From positions 372,001 through 436,000 of the forward strand of contig JNLK01000001.1 in NCBI GenBank assembly GCA_000703065.1: a DNA stretch of 64,000 nucleotides. Reading direction: 5' to 3'. The notes under the pieces were generated by a model. The model was not told the DNA's origin. It was given only the letters and a program-made list of their open reading frames with translations, and made no database searches. Shown piece by piece: positions 26,180-35,065 of this stretch. The stretch's first letter is position 1. Each line of letters starts with the position of its first letter. The stretch comes from Lachnospiraceae bacterium AC2029. Its GTDB lineage: Bacteria; Bacillota; Clostridia; Lachnospirales; Lachnospiraceae. Made by a program: the position numbers and the translations under genes.

Positions 26180-26461
26180 TCATAACTCCCCGTCAAGATA
26201 ACCTCGCATTTTCTGATCAACCTTAAAAGCACAAACCGAGATACACTTATAACACCGGATGCATTTCTCTGCATCCACGGTGGGATAGAGAAATCCTTCC
26301 TCGTCCGGCTCCATGGAGATCGCTTTGGCCGGGCATATCGCATAACATGCGGAGCAGCCACAGCAGTTTTCCCTCTTTTCATAGATCTCCGGAAGTGCTT
26401 TTTCGCCCTTAGTTTCTTTCCTGTTTTTATATCTGGTTGATTTATGAGGACTGAATCCCAT
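26180..26461 (-). CDS. small 2x[4Fe-4S] ferredoxin, split-off domain of the FrhB-like protein
   Basis: The protein has 93 residues and ATG 26461 follows GGAGGGGATAC. Two cluster-binding motifs are visible: CCGCSACYAICPAKA and CIRCYKCISVCAF. It ends at a TGA (26182-26180), and the same frame continues without another stop into the FrhB-like gene. The paralog at 32294-33454 has the two parts fused, so this protein should hand electrons to the FrhB-like product. Whether the stop is an old, functional division or a recent mutation is unclear; the strong ribosome site of the second gene favours a functional division. Confidence 0.87.
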   Translation of the reverse strand: MGFSPHKSTRYKNRKETKGEKALPEIYEKRENCCGCSACYAICPAKAISMEPDEEGFLYPTVDAEKCIRCYKCISVCAFKVDQKMRGYLDGEL

Positions 26462-26478
26462 GTATCCCCTCCGAATAG

Positions 26479-27570
26479 TTATCTTTTGAAAAGCCCGGCC
26501 ACAAACAATACCACATACGGCTTTGCCCGATCGATAAAGGATCTCTTTTTTGCGCGATTCTCGTTCAGCTTCAGATACGCCTTCTTCATGCCTTCAAATG
26601 AGGTGCGTCTGTAACACCACATTCTCAGCCTGAGGCGCTTGTTTCCGAAATAACGGAGTGGTTTTTCGCGAAACAACCACTCCGACTCATATCTGCCGTG
26701 AAAGGCGTTATAGGCCTCCCTGCAGGCCGCATCATCATTTACAACTTTGGAGATCGTATTAAAAAAGGCATCTGCGCATCTGCTGTCGATGCTTTTCTGC
26801 CAGGCCTCATCATTTTTGTACAGGTCAAATACATTCTTCCTTGCCTGATCATGTGCTTCAAGTGCGCAGAGCGGATATTTAACGACCTTATCCTGGGTGC
26901 TTATGCCCGTTCCGACCCTGTAGCGTACCAGTTTCTCTTTTACAAAGCATACAGTCCCGGCTGCCGCTATGGTAGAGCACACAAAAGCAACGTCATTACA
27001 GAGACGGATGCTTTGAAACTCATATGGATTCTGCTGAACAAATGAATGCCGAAACATCTTGTTCCAGCAAGCCACACCCATTAACTTAAAATAGCCATCC
27101 ACCAGATCATTTGTCTGATATGCCTTCCCTTCTTCAAACTTCTGATAGGCATACCACTTATTTATACTTTGACCACTTTCGGAATTAAAATTATCTCTCT
27201 CGCATATACAAAAATCCGCTTTGGTCTTATCCAGAGCTTCCACCATTCTTTTCAGAAAATCCGGCGTATAGAGATCATCTCCGTCCAGAAAGGAGATGTA
27301 CTCTCCTTTTGCCAGGCTGAGCCCGTGATTACGCGCAGGACCCGCACCGGAATTCTCCTGAAAAATGTAATGAAACCGGTTGTCTGATGCCTCAAATTCC
27401 CGGATGATCTTGGCAGAATCGTCCTTGCTTCCATCATCAATGCAAAGCACCTCATAGTCCGTAAAGTTTTGTTCTTTTAAGCTGTTCAGAGTTTCTCTTA
27501 AAAACTTCTCGTTATTATAGATCGGCATGATGACCGATACTTTAGGACCAACGCCTGTTTCGATATCCAC
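26479..27570 (-). CDS. glycosyltransferase family 2
   Basis: The protein has 363 residues. GTG 27570 follows AAGGAGG. The GT-A domain is plain: KVSVIMPIYNNEKFLRETL at the start, VLCIDDGSKDDS, NHGLSLAKGEYISFLDGDDLY with the metal-binding DGDD motif. The C-terminal 130 residues are helical and basic (NRAKKRSFIDRAKPYVVLF), suggesting association with the membrane face. It should add one sugar to the lipid-linked repeat unit. Donor and acceptor cannot be read from the sequence. Confidence 0.9.
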   Translation of the reverse strand: MDIETGVGPKVSVIMPIYNNEKFLRETLNSLKEQNFTDYEVLCIDDGSKDDSAKIIREFEASDNRFHYIFQENSGAGPARNHGLSLAKGEYISFLDGDDLYTPDFLKRMVEALDKTKADFCICERDNFNSESGQSINKWYAYQKFEEGKAYQTNDLVDGYFKLMGVACWNKMFRHSFVQQNPYEFQSIRLCNDVAFVCSTIAAAGTVCFVKEKLVRYRVGTGISTQDKVVKYPLCALEAHDQARKNVFDLYKNDEAWQKSIDSRCADAFFNTISKVVNDDAACREAYNAFHGRYESEWLFREKPLRYFGNKRLRLRMWCYRRTSFEGMKKAYLKLNENRAKKRSFIDRAKPYVVLFVAGLFKR

Positions 27571-27655
27571 TCAAATATCCTCCTTATTAACCGGACAATT
27601 CAGATTCTGTTAATCCCTTTCATCGTACTCTGCCAGATACTTCTGTATATATTCA

Positions 27656-28993
27656 TCATTCCACCTCTTGATCATTTATGCTACTTTGAATTTGTCCTAT
27701 GCTGCTGCTTTGAAGCTGTCCAATGCTGCCGCTTTGAATCTGCTCTATGCTGTTACTTTCAATGATATCCGCCTCGTAGGACTTGGCTTTTTTGCGCCTG
27801 GAGATCGTAGGAACCAGCATGGCAAGATAGAAATAAAACCAACTGGTATCAACATAACTGTTCTGTAAAAACAGTGTACTAAACAGTACAAATGCCAGAA
27901 GAAAGAGTGCCATCTTACTTGTATTTAAATGATTCTGTCTGATAAAGCGAATCGGTCCAAAGACAGACAAGTACAAAAGGAGCGCGATTCCGAGAATCAA
28001 TCCAAAGTGCAGCAGCATCTCGACATGGATCCCATGGGGATATCCGTGATTGATCATATGATCAAAGTGTTCCAGATAAAGATGCCTTTCTCCCACAAGT
28101 CCATACCCAAAGAGTGCCGAACTAAGAGAAGATCCTAAGAGATCAAGCCCGTACTGCCACTGATCAAACCGATAGGAATCATCTGTGACATTTCCCATAA
28201 GAATTCTAAGAAGAATTCTGGGTCTTACTCCAAATGACTTTATCACATCATACAAGTATTCGATCAACGGCCTCCACATGAAGAGCAGGAATACCCCAAG
28301 GATCAAAGCCGCTATGATCAGCTTATACTTTTTCTTTATAATACAAATGATAAAAGCGAGCAGCAGGAGCGAAACAAGGGAGCTTCTTCTGCCGCAGGTT
28401 GCGATCAGAAAGAAACTGATCATCGCGGCAACCGCATTCCATTTTTTTCCGTCGTTATACAACCATTCGATCAGATAGACTCCGGCAATTACGATCACAC
28501 AGTTTGAAAACGTTTTGTAATTCTCCCGGCTTCCTACATTTGCAAAGAAGAAGGAGGCTATCATCAGTAACAAAGAAATATGGGAGAAGATCATCAACAT
28601 TCTCCAGAATCTCTGATAGTTTCTGACTAATCGGGTTGAAAAATATATGGGTAACGCTATCAGGAAAACTTCTGAGATGATTCCCTGTCTCTCGACTTCA
28701 TACAATGTATCACTGTTTATCATGGAAAAGAGGAGCAGCAAAAGAATACTGATCGGCAGGATGATCATATCTAATTTGATCCGGTCCAGATGCAGGAGGA
28801 TCGACAAAAGCAAAAACGCCAGACCGGTTCCATAAAATAACGTGATAAACAAATTTCCTTCCGACGTAGTCCCGCTCGAAAAGATCCAGCGCACTGCATT
28901 TCCAAAAATGCCCGAACATAACATGATACACAAAGAAAACTCCGGCAAAAGATCAAGGTTTATTCCATTTTTCTTTTTTGTTCTAACTATCAT
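27656..28993 (-). CDS. O-antigen-polymerase-like membrane protein (Wzy type) with C-terminal Gln/Ser repeats
   Basis: The protein has 445 residues with about 11 hydrophobic segments and a large extracytoplasmic loop containing YGYPHGIHVEMLLHFGL-like sequence (NHGYPHGIHVEMLLHFG), the H-x-x-x-L-E-like motif of O-antigen ligases and polymerases. It should join lipid-linked repeat units outside the membrane. The last 35 residues are a degenerate 8-residue repeat (SIEQIQSG, SIGQLQSS, SIGQIQSS), encoded by a 24-bp tandem repeat at about 27668-27765; I know of no Wzy with such a tail. The start at 28993 lies inside the end of the upstream pyruvyl-transferase-like gene (11-bp overlap). Confidence 0.85.
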   Translation of the reverse strand: MIVRTKKKNGINLDLLPEFSLCIMLCSGIFGNAVRWIFSSGTTSEGNLFITLFYGTGLAFLLLSILLHLDRIKLDMIILPISILLLLLFSMINSDTLYEVERQGIISEVFLIALPIYFSTRLVRNYQRFWRMLMIFSHISLLLMIASFFFANVGSRENYKTFSNCVIVIAGVYLIEWLYNDGKKWNAVAAMISFFLIATCGRRSSLVSLLLLAFIICIIKKKYKLIIAALILGVFLLFMWRPLIEYLYDVIKSFGVRPRILLRILMGNVTDDSYRFDQWQYGLDLLGSSLSSALFGYGLVGERHLYLEHFDHMINHGYPHGIHVEMLLHFGLILGIALLLYLSVFGPIRFIRQNHLNTSKMALFLLAFVLFSTLFLQNSYVDTSWFYFYLAMLVPTISRRKKAKSYEADIIESNSIEQIQSGSIGQLQSSSIGQIQSSINDQEVE

Positions 28994-30053
28994 TACGCGA
29001 AATCATTTTTAGATAATCCATTGATCGGTTCCTCAGATCCGTCAACAGACGATCTACCCTTTCCCATTCATCTTCGCCAATATGTGACCAGTTCTTCTCT
29101 ATCTGTCGGTCCCGGATCTCCAGCAATGAGATAAGATCCATGCTTCTCTGATTCTTCCCGCGATTCGACTCCGCTTCGATATAAAAATCCTTTTGGAGAT
29201 TTATTGAAAAAGCCGTCCCGTGGAAGGAGTTCGTAAACACACACTCTGCATTTGCAAACCATCCTACAAATTCTTCCGGACTTGCGTTCTGCACTTTTTT
29301 TATTCCTTTATACTTTTCCCTTCCGTTATGCAGATATATCAGATCACAGCCGTTCTTCTCCGCATAGAGCTTTGCCTTCTCGATCAGATGCACCGGTGCG
29401 GCAACGGTATAGATCAATACATACGGACGTCCGTGATCCGGAAGGGCCGCTTCCCTGATCCACTCATCCTTTGTGAGGAGGAAGGTGGGATCAAGATCTG
29501 CCCGGCATTCTTTTCCCACGATAGCCTGAATCGGTTCCACGGAAGAACTTTCACGAAGCGAGATCGCTTTGATCGAGTTTGAATACTTCTTCAGTGTGTC
29601 GCGGAATTTCGGGGAATCCAGATTATCTCCGGCGCTCACCGCATATGTATAACAACCTTTCCCCCGGAAGAAATTCATAAAATAAACAGGATCCATGCCG
29701 GAAAACTTCTCACACCACAGCTGATCCGATCCGGCAATGACCGCATCAAGATCCGAAGCGGTCTCCGTGATCGTTTTTCTGTTTACGGGTTCTGTCAGAT
29801 TCAGTTTTCTTTTTCGAAATGCATCGAAAAGCCGGTACTTACTTGCTTTTCTGGGCAGTCGAAGCAAACCCTTTACTTTCTTATCCTTCAAAAAAGGCCC
29901 CGGCGTATGCGCCTTTTCAACCGTATTGCAGCGATAGTCGATGATTTTTACATCTGCACCCAGTCTCTGCAAAACCGTCTGCAGGGCGTAAGCCTGCAAT
30001 ACCGCTCCATAGTTTGAAGCCCGATGAAAGGTAAGAATGCCTATTTTTTTCAT
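28983..30053 (-). CDS. polysaccharide pyruvyl transferase family protein (copy 2)
   Basis: The protein has 356 residues and ATG 30053 follows GGAGATAAGATCAT. It shares the family opening (MKKIGILTFHRASNYGAVLQAYAL) in short form, the signature VIAGSDQLWCEKF and FTNSFHGTAFSI near the C-terminus, where the family His-containing motif lies. Unlike copies 1 and 3 it has no FrhB-like partner beside it and lies between a Stealth-type transferase and the polymerase. It is likely to pyruvylate or otherwise modify a sugar in the repeat unit. Confidence 0.87.
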   Translation of the reverse strand: MKKIGILTFHRASNYGAVLQAYALQTVLQRLGADVKIIDYRCNTVEKAHTPGPFLKDKKVKGLLRLPRKASKYRLFDAFRKRKLNLTEPVNRKTITETASDLDAVIAGSDQLWCEKFSGMDPVYFMNFFRGKGCYTYAVSAGDNLDSPKFRDTLKKYSNSIKAISLRESSSVEPIQAIVGKECRADLDPTFLLTKDEWIREAALPDHGRPYVLIYTVAAPVHLIEKAKLYAEKNGCDLIYLHNGREKYKGIKKVQNASPEEFVGWFANAECVFTNSFHGTAFSINLQKDFYIEAESNRGKNQRSMDLISLLEIRDRQIEKNWSHIGEDEWERVDRLLTDLRNRSMDYLKMISRNDS

Positions 30054-30069
30054 ATGATCTTATCTCCAA

Positions 30070-31098
30070 TCAAACCTCAAAACCGGATTTTTCGGGAAGT
30101 ATCTTCTCAAAAGCCTGAATAAAGCGGTTCTTCTCTCTCTCAAACTCTTCGTCCGTGGTTCTGCCCATATCATTCAGGCACACCATCGGGTATCTTTGAT
30201 TCTCGATGATATCGAGCAGGCTTTTGTTCTCCGCCTGGATCGTGATCTTCACGCCCAGCTTGCTCTCTTTGATGGGAACAAAGTTTCCTCCTGCCAGCTG
30301 CCAGTACCGGAACATATACTGACTCACATCTCTTTCATCCCGGAAACGGTGACTGCAGGTCTCATCGAGCAGTTGATACTCATCCTGCCATACTTTTTCT
30401 ATGGTCTTTTTTAAGATCGGCACCGGAAGATGTTCATTTCCTATCCCCGGGAACTGTTCGTAATTTGCATTGTATATATTGCCGATCACATCTCTCATCC
30501 CGACAGCAAAGGGGTTAAACCATTTTTTCATATTTGATTTCAGACACTTGTGAAAATCAAAATGACGGTTCAGTGCAGAGATCATATTCACATAAATGTG
30601 CGGCATGACGCCGCCGTCATTTCGAGGCAGAACGCCGTGGATCCTTGCCGGATGCACCGGTTTCATGCCCTGAAAGAAAAGCCCCTTATTTACCGGACGG
30701 ATCAGGAACATATCGTCATTAAAGTAGATAAAACGTTGGGACAATCCTTTGATCCGGTGCAGATTCAATTCTATCGGATGCGAGCTGAAGGTGGGAAGAT
30801 ACTTTTCCGGGATATAATCCGAATGCTTTACATGGACCAGCTTTTCACAGTCCAGATTCAGCCATTCCGGTACATGCCCGCAGGTCACAAAATATACCTT
30901 ATGGACCCAGGGTGCGAACTTCTCCACTCCGCGGAACCAGTACCGAAGATTATCCCAGTCCTTGTATCTGCCTTCGCTTGCATCAACATTGCTGATGCCG
31001 AGCTCCTGAGCCTGATATTTATTCTTCTCTTTTCGCCATTCCGGATCAGCGCCATCCACCCATATCATTACGATATCGATATTTTTTTTATTCTCCAT
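30070..31098 (-). CDS. Stealth-family sugar-phosphate transferase
   Basis: The protein has 342 residues with the conserved regions of the Stealth family: CR1 DIVMIWVDGADPEWRK, CR2 DNLRYWFRGVEKFAPWVHKVY with FIYFNDDMFLIRPV, and later CR3/CR4-like segments (HLPVPILKKTIEKVW, NDM). These enzymes transfer hexose-1-phosphate to make phosphodiester-linked polysaccharides, as in several bacterial capsules. Its position next to a TagF/TagB-like gene suggests the final polymer carries more than one type of phosphodiester link. Confidence 0.92.
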   Translation of the reverse strand: MENKKNIDIVMIWVDGADPEWRKEKNKYQAQELGISNVDASEGRYKDWDNLRYWFRGVEKFAPWVHKVYFVTCGHVPEWLNLDCEKLVHVKHSDYIPEKYLPTFSSHPIELNLHRIKGLSQRFIYFNDDMFLIRPVNKGLFFQGMKPVHPARIHGVLPRNDGGVMPHIYVNMISALNRHFDFHKCLKSNMKKWFNPFAVGMRDVIGNIYNANYEQFPGIGNEHLPVPILKKTIEKVWQDEYQLLDETCSHRFRDERDVSQYMFRYWQLAGGNFVPIKESKLGVKITIQAENKSLLDIIENQRYPMVCLNDMGRTTDEEFEREKNRFIQAFEKILPEKSGFEV

Positions 31099-31112
31099 CC
31101 CTGTATCCTTCT

Positions 31113-32273
31113 TTATTGAATCCGGCTTATGATCTCCTGAATCACCTTTTCTGTGGCAGCACCCGCATGCGGGGTGAATCTCCGATGGAACTTTTCGGCT
31201 TTTTGGATCTCTTCCTTTTCGTTCATTGTCTTGATATGCCGGATCACTTCATCCTCTGTCCGGTCGACACTGAACGGCATCATTTTCTCAAAATCAAGTT
31301 CAAAGCCTCTCCACTCATTGTATTCATCAAAGTCATACCCGAAGCAGAACATCGGTCTCTGCAAGATGGAATAGTCGATATATGAACTTGAATAATCCGA
31401 GATCATCACATCCGCCACAGCATAGAGGTCATTCAGTTCCTCATAATCCGTAGCATTGATCACAAAACCATCATCGGGTATATCGATCATCTTTTCGATC
31501 AGGTAGTGGAACCGGACAACCAGGACATACTTGTCTCCGAGTTCCGCCTTCCACTTAAGGAAATCCATAGGCGGGACAAAGAAATTCTCATGCTTGCTGT
31601 CAACGTTGTAGTCCCGATAGGTCGGCATATAGAGCAGTACCTTCTTGTCTTCGGGAATCCCCAGTTTGCTCCTGATTCCGGTTATATCTTCCTTTGAATA
31701 CCGTAAAAGCGCATCATTTCTCGGCAGATCCACGGGCAGAAGATTCTTTCTCTTTACACAAAACAGACGAAGGAATATCTCCCGGTCCATCTTGTTCTGG
31801 CAGCACCCGATATCGATCCGTTCCTTGAATCTTGGATCAGGATCCAGAGAATATCCCATCTTTTTCAGCGGTGATCCGTGCCAGGTGTTTACACATATGG
31901 TATTCTTTTTCTTGAACTGCAGCCCACGGCATATGGAAGTATTCGTTACCCATATTTTCGAGGACAGTGCATATATAAAATACTTTGGCGAATCGACTTT
32001 GACCACCTTGCAGCCGATATCCCGATGCTCGTCCGGTCGTTCGAAGGCCCATATCATTTCATAATCCTGAAAGAAAGGATTCTTCTTCATCCCTTCATAG
32101 ACGGCTCTCGGGCTGTCTGAGTACTGTCTTCCCCCAAAGGACAGGAATAATACCCTCTTTCGTTTAACCGGCACAAAAACGCCCAGGAAGATCAGCAGAA
32201 AGCTTCCTACACGCCGGAAAGCCATACGCACCCATTTATTGTATTTAATGATATTCTTTATCTTATTCTTCAT
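31113..32273 (-). CDS. CDP-glycerol:glycan glycerophosphotransferase (TagF/TagB-like)
   Basis: The protein has 386 residues and ATG 32273 follows AAGGCAAG. The GT-B transferase motifs of the family are present: LSFGGRQYSDSPRAVYEG, VNTWHGSPLKKMGYS with the catalytic-type His, and MISDYSSSYIDYSILQRP, which binds CDP-glycerol. A basic N-terminus and a hydrophobic segment (about 18-35) should anchor it to the membrane. It should add glycerol-phosphate to the polysaccharide or a teichoic-acid-like chain. tagD, which makes the donor CDP-glycerol, is in the same operon at 34610-35011, which strongly supports this reading. Confidence 0.92.
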   Translation of the reverse strand: MKNKIKNIIKYNKWVRMAFRRVGSFLLIFLGVFVPVKRKRVLFLSFGGRQYSDSPRAVYEGMKKNPFFQDYEMIWAFERPDEHRDIGCKVVKVDSPKYFIYALSSKIWVTNTSICRGLQFKKKNTICVNTWHGSPLKKMGYSLDPDPRFKERIDIGCCQNKMDREIFLRLFCVKRKNLLPVDLPRNDALLRYSKEDITGIRSKLGIPEDKKVLLYMPTYRDYNVDSKHENFFVPPMDFLKWKAELGDKYVLVVRFHYLIEKMIDIPDDGFVINATDYEELNDLYAVADVMISDYSSSYIDYSILQRPMFCFGYDFDEYNEWRGFELDFEKMMPFSVDRTEDEVIRHIKTMNEKEEIQKAEKFHRRFTPHAGAATEKVIQEIISRIQ

Positions 32274-32293
32274 CTTGCCTTCACGTCTTATAT

Positions 32294-33454
32294 TTAAAGA
32301 GGTTTCTTTGTTATCGACTTTATCTTTTTCTTTAGATCCTTTGGCAGCAGATTTTTTACAACATCCGAGCAGGTCCGTCGGAACAGTCCATTGACTTTTA
32401 CGCTGTCATCCCTTACGTCATACCGGTTCAACCGGCTTCTTTCCTTCGGCCGTCTCTCCGGACGTTTAAGATTCTTCTTTACCGGTTCCTTCGCCAGTTC
32501 ACAGGGCTCGATCTTGCCTTTCAGCTCCTTTAAGAGTTCTTCTCCCCGGTCCGTATTCACACAGACCAGGCTTATGCCCTTTGACCTTTTGATGGAATCC
32601 GGAATCCCGCTTTCTGCAAGATAATCTCCCAGGGAGAGAAGCCCTGTCCTGCATTTATTTGCATAAGAACACCGAAAACAGCTTTCTCTCAAAAATCTGC
32701 CGGAACTGAATCCTGTATAGTACGCATCCTTCATTTCGGCCCGGTCATAGGTTTTCGATCCCGACGCCAGGGTCATATGATAGGTATCGGGGTAGATCCT
32801 TCTTTCTTTACTGCGAAAGTATATCTGATCGATCTTACCCTTCAGCTTCTTTTCTTTTATTTTGAGATATCGACGGAGAACCCCGGGGCTGCCTACGCCG
32901 TGACAGATCAGGTCCACCGCGATCAGCTTCTCATGATCCTTGCAGTACCGACGCATCGCCGCAACCTGACAGGGTGTTCCGATAAACAAAACCCGGATAT
33001 TCTGGTTCAGCTTTGCCTCGATCTCACGGAAAATCTCCTTGTCCAGGTCGCTCTGTACATACTTGGAGCCCTGCATCTTTTTTACCACCTCTATATCATT
33101 GGTGATAACATGACGTGCATGGAGATTTTCATCGAATATACATCCTGCCACATATCCTCCGCTATGAAGGAGCTGCTTTGCAAGAACATAGGAGAATCCG
33201 CCGGAAGAGCTTCTTTTCAGCTCGCTGGCATTCTGATTCTGACATATGCAGAATCTACGTATGTCACCGGTTTCGATCTTCTTTCGCTCCGGACAGTTCA
33301 CGACACACTTCTGACATGAAACGCACTTGCTATTATCAATTACCGGATATCGGAATCCATCCGGTGCTGTTTCCATAGAGATGGCATCCACCGGGCAAAC
33401 AGCCGAACACAGTCCACATCCCGTGCATCGATCCCCAGAAACCGGCGTTTTCAT
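32294..33454 (-). CDS. ferredoxin-FrhB fusion protein (F420 hydrogenase/dehydrogenase beta-subunit family)
   Basis: The protein has 386 residues and ATG 33454 follows AGGAGATTAATTT. Residues about 8-55 hold two [4Fe-4S] motifs (CTGCGLCSAVCPVDA, CVSCQKCVVNCPE). The rest has the FrhB N- and C-terminal domains: SSSGGFSYVLAKQLL, GSKYVQSDL, GTPCQVAAMRRY, CHGVGSPGVL and a further Cys group (CFRCSYANKC). These proteins likely provide a flavin/iron-sulfur electron-transfer step in glycan modification. Its stop codon side faces TagF, and the next gene upstream is pyruvyl-transferase copy 1, only 3 bp away. Its C-terminus is very basic (LLPKDLKKKIKSITKK). Confidence 0.88.
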   Translation of the reverse strand: MKTPVSGDRCTGCGLCSAVCPVDAISMETAPDGFRYPVIDNSKCVSCQKCVVNCPERKKIETGDIRRFCICQNQNASELKRSSSGGFSYVLAKQLLHSGGYVAGCIFDENLHARHVITNDIEVVKKMQGSKYVQSDLDKEIFREIEAKLNQNIRVLFIGTPCQVAAMRRYCKDHEKLIAVDLICHGVGSPGVLRRYLKIKEKKLKGKIDQIYFRSKERRIYPDTYHMTLASGSKTYDRAEMKDAYYTGFSSGRFLRESCFRCSYANKCRTGLLSLGDYLAESGIPDSIKRSKGISLVCVNTDRGEELLKELKGKIEPCELAKEPVKKNLKRPERRPKERSRLNRYDVRDDSVKVNGLFRRTCSDVVKNLLPKDLKKKIKSITKKPL

Positions 33455-33457
33455 AAA

Positions 33458-34579
33458 TTAATCTCCTATCGCATTCTTCAGATAATTTACTGAATGTTCT
33501 TTTCTTTCCTGTAATTTATCAGTCATCTTTTTGAAACTGCAGTCCATCAGAACGTCTGCGTCCACATCATCGTCCGGGAACATGAACCGGTCTGTCAGAT
33601 CAAAAAGCTCCAGCAACGTCTTCTTTCGTCCGTCCGTCCCCATTCCCGGGCTCTGGATCACGGAGAAAGGTCTTTCAAACATATATGAAAAAACGGTGGC
33701 ATGGAAAGAGTTCGTGCAGACATATGCACTGTGGCGGATCAGATTCAGGAACTCTCTCGGTCCGCAGCGATATACATTCAGAAATCCGGCTCTCGCAAGC
33801 TGTGGTGTCATCAAAGCATTTACGACCGGGATTCCCATCTTCGCCGACAGATTTCTTGCAGCAGTCACCAGATCCTGCACTCTCTGGTATGCACTGTCAA
33901 ATCCATACAGAAAGATATACGGCTGATTGATCACGGGTTTTTGTCCCGCCATTTTTAACCATTCCTGCTGATCAAGAAGCAGGGTGGGATCCAATGTGAT
34001 CTGTGAATCGATGCCCTGTTCTTTCAGAAATTCATATCCATCGGCTTCACGAACCGATATATGCGAAAACTTCCTGATGTTATCCAGGTTTTCTATGATC
34101 TCAGGTCTCTTTTTTAAAAGCCCGTCACCAAAGGAAATGGCATACGCTATGGATTTTGCCTCATACGGAAAATTCAGCATATATGCCCCGTTTTCCATAT
34201 CCTTCAGATTCAGATTCCAAAGCTGGTCGCTTCCCGTGCATACGACATCGTATCGATCCACCGCTTCTGAAAGTCCGGCATATCCCACGGACTGCTCCGG
34301 CTGGGGGCTAAGATAACCTGACCGAAATTTCGATATTCTTTCCGACCTGTTCCGATAGGCGTCGTAATGAGCGACCGCCAGCATGGCCTTTGATACGAAG
34401 CCTTTCCTCTTCGTAACAAACTGGATCGGATTCTTTTTTGAATTCTGCATATCCGGCACATAGTTGATAATATCGCATTGATGTCCGATTTTGCGGATGC
34501 TCTCCTTTATGGCGTAGGCCTGCAGCATTCCCCCAAAATTCAGACTCGCATGTGTGGTAAGTACCCCAACCTTTTTCAT
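33458..34579 (-). CDS. polysaccharide pyruvyl transferase family protein (copy 1)
   Basis: I chose ATG 34579 (MKKVGVLTTHASLNFGG), preceded by AAAGGAATGCT; an upstream GTG in frame would add nine unrelated residues. The protein has 373 residues. Family marks are NFGGMLQAYAI, VVCTGSDQLWNLNL, LDPTLLLDQQEWLKM and CTNSFHATVFSYMF. It lies 3 bp upstream of the ferredoxin-FrhB fusion gene, so the two are almost certainly made together. In this operon the pairing of a pyruvyl-transferase-like gene and an FrhB-like gene occurs twice. Confidence 0.88.
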   Translation of the reverse strand: MKKVGVLTTHASLNFGGMLQAYAIKESIRKIGHQCDIINYVPDMQNSKKNPIQFVTKRKGFVSKAMLAVAHYDAYRNRSERISKFRSGYLSPQPEQSVGYAGLSEAVDRYDVVCTGSDQLWNLNLKDMENGAYMLNFPYEAKSIAYAISFGDGLLKKRPEIIENLDNIRKFSHISVREADGYEFLKEQGIDSQITLDPTLLLDQQEWLKMAGQKPVINQPYIFLYGFDSAYQRVQDLVTAARNLSAKMGIPVVNALMTPQLARAGFLNVYRCGPREFLNLIRHSAYVCTNSFHATVFSYMFERPFSVIQSPGMGTDGRKKTLLELFDLTDRFMFPDDDVDADVLMDCSFKKMTDKLQERKEHSVNYLKNAIGD

Positions 34580-34609
34580 AGCATTCCTTTCGATCTGATC
34601 GATCACACT

Positions 34610-35011
34610 CTATGACTCCTCCATATGAAGGTCATTCTTTATCTGTGTTGTACTTATTTCCGGCGTTCTCGGAAGATATACGACCTCCACGCCTTCTTCC
34701 TTCAGGAAATCAAATTTCCCTTTCCAGTCATCCCCGATCACAAAGGTATCGATGTGATACTCATGCACATCACTTCTTTTCTGTTCCCAGTTTTCCTCCG
34801 GGATCACCAGATCCACATATCGTATGGACTCCACCAGAGCTTTTCTCTGTTCATATGTGAAATAACATTTCTTCTTTTTTTCATTCCAGTTAAATTCATC
34901 TGTCGATATCACAACGATCAGATAATCCCCTAAAGCCTTTGCCCGTTTGAGAAGATTAATGTGTCCGTAATGCAACAGATCAAATGTTCCATATGTTATT
35001 ACCCGTTTCAT
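34610..35011 (-). CDS. tagD: glycerol-3-phosphate cytidylyltransferase
   Basis: The protein has 133 residues, the usual TagD length. It carries the nucleotidyltransferase motifs VITYGTFDLLHYGHINLL (HxGH as HYGH), VIGDDWKGKFDFL and RTPEISTTQIK. It makes CDP-glycerol from CTP and glycerol 3-phosphate in the cytoplasm, the donor for the TagF/TagB-like transferase encoded at 31113-32273. No other teichoic-acid genes are in the window, so the glycerol-phosphate is probably used to decorate this polysaccharide. Confidence 0.96.
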   Translation of the reverse strand: MKRVITYGTFDLLHYGHINLLKRAKALGDYLIVVISTDEFNWNEKKKKCYFTYEQRKALVESIRYVDLVIPEENWEQKRSDVHEYHIDTFVIGDDWKGKFDFLKEEGVEVVYLPRTPEISTTQIKNDLHMEES

Positions 35012-35065
35012 GCAGTCCCCCGTTCTATCCTTTTATCACAGCAAGCTGTAAGTCTGTAAGCGCCA

